A DNA stretch of 26,155 nt from a virus. The position numbers and the translations under genes are program-made. Below the pieces are notes generated by a model, which saw only the letters and a list, made by a program, of their open reading frames with translations, did not search any database and was not told the DNA's origin. Below are positions 21,431 to 26,155 of this stretch, in pieces (position 1 is the stretch's first letter; the number at the start of each line of letters is the position of its first letter). The stretch lies in the IMG/VR virus record IMGVR_UViG_3300005613_000362, positions 1 through 26,155 of that record, one strand, 5' to 3'.

Positions 21431-21942
21431 AGAGAGATAGAACTCCTAGCTGGTATATTGACGGTGACATGGATAAGACATTAAACGTAATCTTTGATCT
21501 TATTAAGCAGCGATACAGAGATGATCAGATTGCAAAGCACTTTAACGTTCCGATCACAACAGTGAAAGGGTTTTTAGGCAAGAAGGTTAAAGATCAAGTT
21601 TTAGAGTTTAGAAAAACATTAGATGCGGATCATCCTAGATCAATAGGAAGATGTTTAAGGGCCAGATGGTTAATAAACGAATCAAGAGAGCAAACATCAG
21701 CGTTTATTACTGACAAGATTGTAGAGGGTTTAAGTAGAACTGAGATTGCGGCTATATTTACCGAGATGTCAGGAATTACAGTAACATCACCAATGGTTTG
21801 TACTTATATTGCAAATCACATGAATGTGAACAATACCGAAAAAAGGCTTGAAGAAAAAATGACACGCGATAACCGTTTTTTCTCTATTCACGTAGTAGGA
21901 ACTAAACCAGAAGCGTTAGATAGATTACAGGGTGTTGCATAA
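21415..21942 (+). CDS. Protein with two HTH-like segments, possible regulator
   Basis: 175 residues. Residues ~28-52 (IKQRYRDDQIAKHFNVPITTVKGFLG) look like an HTH: a charged helix, 'D-x-x-I-A-x-x-F-x-V', then 'T-T-V-K'. A second segment (~100-130, LSRTEIAAIFTEMSGITVTSPMVCTYIANHM) has the same form with an insertion. Two HTH segments joined by a helical linker suggest a DNA-binding regulator, and its late position in the early operon could fit a late-gene activator or Q-like function. That is speculation from position. It ends with a strand-like stretch VVGTKPEALDRLQGV. Confidence 0.5.
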   Translation: MGKSIKRDRTPSWYIDGDMDKTLNVIFDLIKQRYRDDQIAKHFNVPITTVKGFLGKKVKDQVLEFRKTLDADHPRSIGRCLRARWLINESREQTSAFITDKIVEGLSRTEIAAIFTEMSGITVTSPMVCTYIANHMNVNNTEKRLEEKMTRDNRFFSIHVVGTKPEALDRLQGVA

Positions 21943-21968
21943 GCAACCAAGAAGAGAGAGGTAAAAAA

Positions 21969-22298
21969 ATGAATATAACATTAAGCGGTGAGCAGTTTGA
22001 TCAAATAATTGAACAGGCGAACGGAGTCTTTGTTCCAGTCAGCAAAGTAGAGAGCCAAGTGGCTTGTATGCCTGAGGTTGATAATGAAGGAGTAAAGCTA
22101 AGACCATGTTTATTTGATGATGAAGAGGTGTTTATTGGTGCTGGTGAAGAAACCCCATTGCTAGACGTTATAAAAGACTTATGTGTGCATTATTACGAGC
22201 CAGATCATGATGCAATAGACGAATTAGTTAAAAATGTTATGTTGTCTGAGCTGCGTGAGTCAATACGGTACATAGAAGAATATAAAGGGTGGAGATAA
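21969..22298 (+). CDS. Uncharacterised acidic early protein
   Basis: 109 residues behind GAGAGAGG, the strongest site in this part of the operon. Starts MNITLSGEQFDQIIEQANGV and contains VKLRPCLFDDEEVFIGAGEETPLLDVIKDLCVHYYEPDHDAIDELVKNV. Two Cys residues are spaced far apart and do not form an evident metal site. Function unknown. TAATG coupling to the next gene. Confidence 0.52.
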   Translation: MNITLSGEQFDQIIEQANGVFVPVSKVESQVACMPEVDNEGVKLRPCLFDDEEVFIGAGEETPLLDVIKDLCVHYYEPDHDAIDELVKNVMLSELRESIRYIEEYKGWR

Positions 22299-22642
22299 TG
22301 AGTACACTGAAGACAGAGCGCTTGGAAAAACGTATAGCCAAGCTAGAAAAAGAAGCAGAGAGAGTTCATTTAATGCATCAGCTTGACCTGGAGCGTTTAA
22401 ATCGTCATTGGGCTGCAAAGTTTGACATGATTGTAGGAATGTTTGAGATCCAGGCGAAAGAAGCGGGAACAATATCAGAATTGCGTAAATGGTTTAGGGA
22501 ATGGACTGAAGATGTAAACGGTGTTAATGCTGAAGAAGATAACGCCAGCGAGTATATGGCAGATATTATTGAAAAGCATGGTTTTGAGTTTAATATTAAG
22601 TCGATTAATGTTACTCATAACGAGATACTGGAGAAATACTAA
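22298..22642 (+). CDS. Uncharacterised coiled-coil protein
   Basis: 114 residues from the ATG at 22298 (TAATG junction); a GTG at 22289 would add three. The N-terminal half is a continuous charged coiled coil (TERLEKRIAKLEKEAERVHLMHQLDLERLNRHW), the second half has KWFREWTEDVNGVN and an end with HGFEFNIKSINVTHNEILEKY. No motif. Probably a dimer. Confidence 0.5.
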   Translation: MSTLKTERLEKRIAKLEKEAERVHLMHQLDLERLNRHWAAKFDMIVGMFEIQAKEAGTISELRKWFREWTEDVNGVNAEEDNASEYMADIIEKHGFEFNIKSINVTHNEILEKY

Positions 22643-22938
22643 TGGACATTAAAACATCAACACTAGAAGAAGAGCGAGAGTTTGAATTACTTGCAGAGCG
22701 TATAAAGCCTAATGATGGCAATAAATACCACCGCGAAATATTTGACATCAACGGCAATAAAAGCATCACGGTTGACGTTTACAGTGTACTAGCCGCCTTT
22801 GAAGTCACTAACCCAGCATTGCAGCACTTAATTAAAAAAGCGTTATGCGCAGGCTTGAGAGGTCACAAAAACGAGCTAACCGATATGAACGACATAATCG
22901 AGTCAGCTTACCGCGCTAAAGATATGACGGGGACTTAG
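22642..22938 (+). CDS. Conserved phage protein of unknown function
   Basis: 98 residues, TAATG junction. The segment YHREIFDINGNKSITVDVYSVLAAFEVTNPALQHLIKKALCAGLRGHKNELTDMNDIIESAYRA has the pattern 'H/Y-R-x-I...V-D-V-Y-x-V-L-x-A-F-x-V-T-N-P-A-x-x-H-x-x-K-K-L-L-x-x-G-x-R-G-x-K', which I recognise from a small family present in many phages and prophages. Its biochemical role is not known to me. It precedes the methyltransferase gene by 4 bp. Confidence 0.58.
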   Translation: MDIKTSTLEEEREFELLAERIKPNDGNKYHREIFDINGNKSITVDVYSVLAAFEVTNPALQHLIKKALCAGLRGHKNELTDMNDIIESAYRAKDMTGT

Positions 22939-22942
22939 AGTG

Positions 22943-23734
22943 ATGATTAACTTAATGCAAGGCGACTGCCTAGAGCGTATGAAAGAAATACCAGATGGTT
23001 CGGTTGACCTAACCGTGACCAGCCCTCCATACGACAACCTCCGCACCTACAACGGCAATAACTCCCTGTGGGGTGAGCATGTATGGAAGGCTGTATTAAA
23101 AGACCTGTATCGAATAACTGCCAATGGTGGCGTGGTTGTGTGGGTTGTTGGCGATGCAACTATTAAAGGAAGTGAAACAGGCACAAGTTTTAAGCAAGCA
23201 TTATGGGCCATGGAATGTGGCTTTAATCTACATGATACGATGATATGGCATAAAGACGCGATCGCATTCCCAGATAAGAGCAGATATCAAGCCTGCTTTG
23301 AGTTTATGTTTGTTTTATCAAAAGGTAAGCCGATCAATTTTAATCAGATAAAAGATAGACTAAACAAATCTTATGGCCGTAAAGTAACAGGAACAGAAAG
23401 GCAGGCAAACGGAGCCATGAAAAAGGCTTGTTGCTACGGTGCTAAAATTAAGAAATTTAGTTCCCGCTGGAATGTGTGGCAAATACCTACTGAAAAAGGA
23501 AATTGCATAACAGGACACCCCGCTACATTTCCAGTTTCATTGGCGTCAGACCACATTATTTCATGGTCAAACGAGGGCGACACGGTGCTTGACCCATTTA
23601 TGGGCAGTGGCACAACGGGCGTTGCTTGCGTTAATACAAAACGAAGCTTTATTGGGATTGAATTAGATAAAAACTATTTTGAAATAGCAGAAAATCGTAT
23701 TTCTGAAGCGGGAGTTGAAAGTGATGACAAATAA
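22943..23734 (+). CDS. DNA N4-cytosine/N6-adenine methyltransferase, beta-type order
   Basis: 263 residues from the ATG at 22943; a GTG at 22940 would add one residue. Motif IV (T26-S-P-P-Y30-D) is near the N-terminus and motif I (D217-P-F-M-G-S-G-T-T225) near the C-terminus, giving the beta-class order. G7-D8-C and IGIELDKNYFEIAENRI are the usual flanking parts. TSPPY is used by N4-cytosine and some N6-adenine enzymes, so the base is open. No restriction partner is present, so the likely role is to protect phage DNA from host restriction or to adjust regulation by methylation. Codon use is slightly more GC-rich in the first 150 bp than in neighbours, which may indicate transfer. Confidence 0.88.
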   Translation: MINLMQGDCLERMKEIPDGSVDLTVTSPPYDNLRTYNGNNSLWGEHVWKAVLKDLYRITANGGVVVWVVGDATIKGSETGTSFKQALWAMECGFNLHDTMIWHKDAIAFPDKSRYQACFEFMFVLSKGKPINFNQIKDRLNKSYGRKVTGTERQANGAMKKACCYGAKIKKFSSRWNVWQIPTEKGNCITGHPATFPVSLASDHIISWSNEGDTVLDPFMGSGTTGVACVNTKRSFIGIELDKNYFEIAENRISEAGVESDDK

Positions 23735-23766
23735 ACATAAAATGTCAGAAACAAAGGAGAAGTGAC

Positions 23767-24111
23767 ATGAGTGAACTACCGTTAAAAGACGATATAACAA
23801 AATCTGCTATCGACTATCTAAAAAAGCAAGGCTATTCAATTGTTGAGTGGGTTGAGTTTGATGCTGATGATGAAAGTACGTGGCCTGATGAAGGAGCTGA
23901 TTGTATAGTTAGAGGTAAAAGTACCACAGACAATGCGACAAAAACAAGAACATACATAGCAAGATTTTACACACTTGGCAGTGAAAAATTAATTCAAGAG
24001 TACGGAAAAAAAGGCTACTGGATAAGACCAAAAGAAGATTTTTATGCTGACTTATCATTTTTTGAAGCAAGCCACTGGTCTTACCTACCACAACTAAATG
24101 TTAATGCTTAA
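23767..24111 (+). CDS. Uncharacterised protein, last gene of early operon
   Basis: 114 residues behind AAGGAG at 23754-23759. It is acidic with alternating strand and helix (DYLKKQGYSIVEWVEFDADDESTWPDEG, CIVRGKSTTDNATKTRTYIARFY, YWIRPKEDFYADLSFFEASHW). The many aromatic residues suggest a small folded domain, but I recognise no family. It is followed by the gene-free control region. Confidence 0.5.
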   Translation: MSELPLKDDITKSAIDYLKKQGYSIVEWVEFDADDESTWPDEGADCIVRGKSTTDNATKTRTYIARFYTLGSEKLIQEYGKKGYWIRPKEDFYADLSFFEASHWSYLPQLNVNA

Positions 24112-24132
24112 ATAGTGTTCATGAATCGTGAA

Positions 24133-24176
24133 ATACGCTACACCGTATAAAACTTAAATTATACGCTAAAGGGTAT
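24133..24176 (+). promoter_or_regulatory. Large dyad with two operator-like half-sites
   Basis: Arms 24133-24150 and 24159-24176 match in inverse orientation at 14 of 18 positions around an 8-bp centre; CGTATAA (24144-24150) and TTATACG (24159-24165) are perfect. Each arm also has an internal dyad of the ATACG-6-CGTAT type (perfect in the first, one mismatch in the second), so the arms also read as direct repeats 28 bp apart. This is the layout of a two-site operator for a dimeric HTH protein. Confidence 0.55.
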
Positions 24177-24220
24177 GACGGAAAACCAAACGGCAATAAA
24201 TAGATTAAATACTTTACATT

Positions 24221-24258
24221 TTGTTCAATATCAACAGAACGTAAAGAATATTGAACAA
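24221..24258 (+). repeat. 11-bp perfect inverted repeat
   Basis: TTGTTCAATAT (24221-24231) and ATATTGAACAA (24248-24258) with a 16-bp spacer. No T-run follows, so it is not a terminator. It lies just upstream of the -35 box at 24269, placing it where an activator or repressor could bind; a packaging or replication site is also possible. Confidence 0.6.
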
Positions 24259-24268
24259 GCAAATAATC

Positions 24269-24295
24269 TTTACATATTCGTATAAATCATATAAT
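24269..24295 (+). promoter_or_regulatory. Probable promoter for small RNA
   Basis: -35 TTTACA (24269-24274) and perfect -10 TATAAT (24290-24295) with a short 15-bp spacer; a weaker -10 TAATAT at 24292-24297 gives 17 bp. Start expected near 24302. The suboptimal spacing suggests dependence on an activator, with the inverted repeat just upstream as a candidate site. Confidence 0.5.
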
Positions 24296-24301
24296 ATGAA
24301 C

Positions 24302-24391
24302 CTAGCTTTAATTAATTAGTGCTCTCTCTACTACACATATTAAGGCCTCCTTATGTTTTAGCCCCAAACGCTTATGCTGATGGGGTTTTTT
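24302..24391 (+). ncRNA. Candidate ~90-nt small RNA with anti-Shine-Dalgarno motif
   Basis: Between a promoter and a Rho-independent terminator, with no plausible gene. Two C/U-rich stretches stand out: CTCTCTCT (24322-24329) and CCTCCTTA (24346-24353). The latter equals the last eight bases of bacterial 16S rRNA (the anti-Shine-Dalgarno tail). TAAGG directly before it can pair with its CCTTA part to make a 5-bp hairpin with a 3-nt loop, which would partly hide it. CU-rich seeds plus terminator are common in sRNAs that block ribosome sites. Alternative: only a leader remnant ending at the early-operon terminator. Confidence 0.42.
24360..24391 (+). terminator. Rho-independent terminator before terminase promoter
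   Basis: Stem AGCCCCA (24360-24366) with TGGGGTT (24381-24387), a 14-nt loop that may form a small inner pair, and a run of six Ts (24386-24391). It closes the early operon and the candidate small RNA just before the terminase promoter. Confidence 0.8.
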
Positions 24392-24416
24392 AATGCCTAA
24401 AGAAAATGCATATAAA

Positions 24417-24445
24417 TTTACAAGTTATTGATTTTAAAGTATAAT
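24417..24445 (+). promoter_or_regulatory. Promoter for terminase/late genes
   Basis: -35 TTTACA (24417-24422), 17-bp spacer, perfect -10 TATAAT (24440-24445); start near 24452. A dyad CCAATA-7-TATTGG (24458-24476) lies at about +7 to +25, a position where a bound repressor would block transcription or the RNA would form a 5' hairpin. A ~100-nt leader without a good gene precedes terS. A strong sigma70 promoter directly before terS implies that terminase transcription need not wait for a phage-specific factor unless the dyad is an operator. Confidence 0.82.
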
Positions 24446-24457
24446 AACAACAGTTAG

Positions 24458-24476
24458 CCAATAACTAGAGTATTGG
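24458..24476 (+). promoter_or_regulatory. Start-proximal dyad in terminase leader
   Basis: CCAATA (24458-24463) and TATTGG (24471-24476) with a 7-nt centre, located just downstream of the predicted start. It can act as a DNA operator or a 5' RNA hairpin. Confidence 0.45.
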
Positions 24477-24553
24477 TATGTATTTTATTTGCATAACAGG
24501 ATAATATATAGCTTGCAATAATGCATAAATAGATAAAGGCTTTGGACGTTGTT

Positions 24554-24973
24554 ATGACACAGAGTAATGAGAAAAGACCAGTAGGTAGACCAAGACGAGA
24601 GTTAAGCTCATTGGACGAAGGCTGGCAAGATAAATTGTTAATACTTGGCAAGCAAGGCGCAAGCGATATAGAAATGCGTTTTGAACTAGGCATTAGTGAT
24701 GATGTTTGGTATAGATGGATGGAAGAAGAGCCAGAATTTACCAAATCCGTAAAAAGGGCAAGACAAGCGTGCCAGATATGGTGGGAACGCACAGGCCGTG
24801 AGATGACGGTAGGAGAAGTGAGTGGTAATGCTACTACCTGGATCTTTAACATGAAGAACCGCTTCGGCTGGAAAGATAAGATAGAACAAGACAATCTATC
24901 AAGTGATAACTCATTTAAGCCTATGAAGATAGAGATCGTTGGAGTCACACAGAATGACTACAGCGAGAATTAA
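24554..24973 (+). CDS. terS: Terminase small subunit
   Basis: 139 residues from the ATG at 24554; a TTG at 24542 would add four residues, but its AAAGG is too close. Typical small-terminase pattern: an N-terminal KRPVGRPRREL, an HTH-like section with LLILGKQGASDIEMRFELGISDDVWYRWMEEEPEFTKSVKRA, then WWERTGREMTVGEVSGNATTWIFNMKNRFGWKDKIEQ. 'MKNRFGW+DK' is a strong family signature. The protein forms a ring that recognises the pac or cos site and hands DNA to the large subunit. It overlaps terL by 20 bp in another frame, so the two are translated together. Confidence 0.9.
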   Translation: MTQSNEKRPVGRPRRELSSLDEGWQDKLLILGKQGASDIEMRFELGISDDVWYRWMEEEPEFTKSVKRARQACQIWWERTGREMTVGEVSGNATTWIFNMKNRFGWKDKIEQDNLSSDNSFKPMKIEIVGVTQNDYSEN

Positions 24974-26155
24974 TGTTCCTGATGTACTAACACCAGTATT
25001 CCAGGGGAAGTATCGTTACCGTGGTGCATACGGTGGACGTGGTAGTGGTAAGACAAGAACGTTTGCATTAATGAGTGCTATTCGTGGTTATGAGTTAGCC
25101 ATGCAAGATAAGCGTGGTCAAATCATATGTGGACGTGAGTTCCAAAACTCATTGAGTGATTCATCATTCGCAGAAGTTAAAGCAGCCATCATGGAGGTGG
25201 ACTGGTTAGCAGAGTTTTATGAGATAGGTGCAAACTACATTAGAACTAAATGTGGTCGCATCTACTATACGTTCATAGGACTAAGACGAAACCTAGACAG
25301 CGTTAAAGGTCAGGCTCGTATTCACTTATGCTGGATAGATGAGGCTGAGAACTTATCTGACATGGCTTATGAGAAGCTAATTCCAACAGTACGTGAGCAT
25401 AATTCTGAGATATGGGTGACATGGAACCCCGAGAGCAAAGAGTCAGCAACACACAAGCGTTTTCGATTAGATCCACCAGATGATTCAATCATTGTTAAGT
25501 GTAACTACTCGGATAATCCGTGGTTTCCTGAAGTATTGGAAGCAGAGCGCCAGGACGATCTTGTAAAAAGACCTGAAGCTTACGACCATATTTGGGAAGG
25601 TGACTTTCTAACGCATAACGCTGGTGCTTACTACGCTATTGAGTTTAGAGACATCAAAGCATCAAATAGAATTACATATGTACCTTATGAGCCTAGTGTT
25701 GGTGTTATCACGTCATGGGATTTGGGTATGTCAGACCAAACATCTATTTGGTTTTTTCAGGTCATAGGTGCGGAGATACGAGTTATAGACTTTTATGAGA
25801 ACTCAGGTCATGGTTTAGATCATTACACTAGAGAGCTGCAGAACAAAGGCTATACTTACTCGGAGCATATCTTGCCACATGATGTAAGAGTCAGAGAGCT
25901 TGGATCGGGTAAGAGCCGTTATGAAGTGCTGCAGAAGATGGGATTAAATAATATTACCATTGCACCGCAGCTCGGCATAGATGACGGTATTCAAGCAGTG
26001 CGATCAATCCTACCTAGATGTTGGTTCGATGCAGAGCGTACAGAGAAGGGTGTTGACTGTTTAAGGCAGTATCACAGAGAATGGAATGAGTCGATGAAGA
26101 CCTGGCAAGGCAGACCGTCACATGACTGGGCATCACACGCATCAGATGGATTTAG
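24954..26155 (+). CDS. terL: Terminase large subunit, C-terminus cut by window end
   Basis: 400 residues visible; the frame is open at the window end, so the gene is partial. ATPase motifs: Walker A G27-GRGSGKT34, Walker B I128-D-E130 with the catalytic Glu, and a coupling-type segment WVTWNPESKES. The nuclease half has SWDLGMSDQTSIW (D256), LPHDVRVRELGSGKSRYEVLQKMG (D310) and SHDWASHASDG (D391, D398), the acidic residues expected for the RNase H-like metal site. The protein pumps DNA into the procapsid and cuts it at the end. The order terS-terL then continuing out of the window suggests further structural genes beyond 26155. Confidence 0.94.
   Translation, partial: MTTARINVPDVLTPVFQGKYRYRGAYGGRGSGKTRTFALMSAIRGYELAMQDKRGQIICGREFQNSLSDSSFAEVKAAIMEVDWLAEFYEIGANYIRTKCGRIYYTFIGLRRNLDSVKGQARIHLCWIDEAENLSDMAYEKLIPTVREHNSEIWVTWNPESKESATHKRFRLDPPDDSIIVKCNYSDNPWFPEVLEAERQDDLVKRPEAYDHIWEGDFLTHNAGAYYAIEFRDIKASNRITYVPYEPSVGVITSWDLGMSDQTSIWFFQVIGAEIRVIDFYENSGHGLDHYTRELQNKGYTYSEHILPHDVRVRELGSGKSRYEVLQKMGLNNITIAPQLGIDDGIQAVRSILPRCWFDAERTEKGVDCLRQYHREWNESMKTWQGRPSHDWASHASDGF

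Larger units (their letters stand above)
24112..24553 (+). other. Gene-free control region before terminase genes
   Basis: About 440 bp without a credible gene on either strand. It holds, in order, an 18-bp imperfect dyad with two related half-sites (24133-24176), an 11-bp perfect inverted repeat (24221-24258), a promoter (24269-24295), a possible small RNA (24302-24391) with terminator, a near-consensus promoter (24417-24445) and a leader with a start-proximal dyad (24458-24476). Two short direct repeats CTTTACAT lie at 24212 and 24268. The packaging (pac) site of headful phages often lies in or near terS, so it may also be here. Confidence 0.6.

Noticed and set aside
24324-24353. Minus-strand AGGAGG followed by ATG and an 8-codon frame
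   Set aside because: The Shine-Dalgarno match is only the complement of the CCTCCTTA motif; the frame is eight codons and I see no minus-strand promoter or gene.
24542-24553. TTG start for terS
   Set aside because: Its AAAGG would be only 2 bp away; the ATG at 24554 aligns with the usual start just before the KRPVGRP segment.
1-26155. tRNA genes, CRISPR arrays, insertion sequences, integrase, attachment sites, reverse transcriptase or retron-type elements
   Set aside because: No cloverleaf, regular spaced repeats, transposase, integrase or RT motifs were found on either strand by eye.

Overview
The window is part of a tailed bacteriophage genome, open at both ends. Every gene I can support lies on the + strand, the DNA is AT-rich by eye, and genes are packed with 1-20 bp overlaps (TAATG and ATGA junctions). 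The P22-type portal, the beta-propeller tail protein and the large ejection-type proteins suggest podovirus-like virions. The replication and recombination set (lambda O/P-like initiator and loader, NinB, NinG), the consensus sigma70-type promoters and the strong Shine-Dalgarno sites suggest a proteobacterial, probably gammaproteobacterial, host. No integrase, CI-type repressor, tRNA, CRISPR array or insertion sequence is visible, so lifestyle cannot be decided; a small Cro-like gene is present.

Layout. 1-8137: end of a tail fibre, a beta-propeller tail protein, a C1q/TNF-like jelly-roll protein, a conserved 126-aa protein, then five proteins of an internal/ejection type, one ending in a short endosialidase-chaperone (S74) domain. 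8142-12550: portal, small connector-region protein, acidic scaffold, HK97-fold-type major capsid protein, terminator. 12621-14173: a conserved small protein, then a lysis cassette (3TM-type holin, DUF5675 protein with a YkuD-like His/Cys signature, second membrane protein), terminator. 14216-15382: HTH plus calcineurin-type phosphoesterase. 15403-16786: strong promoter, structured leader RNA with terminator, O-like initiator with repeats inside the gene (probable origin), P-like loader. 16794-24111: second strong promoter, then a long early operon: Rad52-like annealing protein, SSB, Cro-like protein, NinB, NinG, MazG-like pyrophosphohydrolase, DNA methyltransferase and many small unknown genes. 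24112-24553: gene-free control region with two large dyads, two promoters and a possible small RNA. 24554-26155: small and large terminase subunits.

On a circular or permuted map, late genes run terminase ... fibre, tail, ejection proteins, portal, scaffold, capsid, lysis. Within the head/tail block this is the opposite of the P22 order (portal-scaffold-coat first, tail and ejection after).

The most unusual parts are non-coding: the leader at 15438-15560, where two long helices cross each other and a possible leader peptide runs through the terminator, and the 24112-24553 region, where a predicted ~90-nt transcript carries the same eight bases as the 16S rRNA anti-Shine-Dalgarno tail. All functional calls come from reading motifs by eye; no database search or folding program was run.
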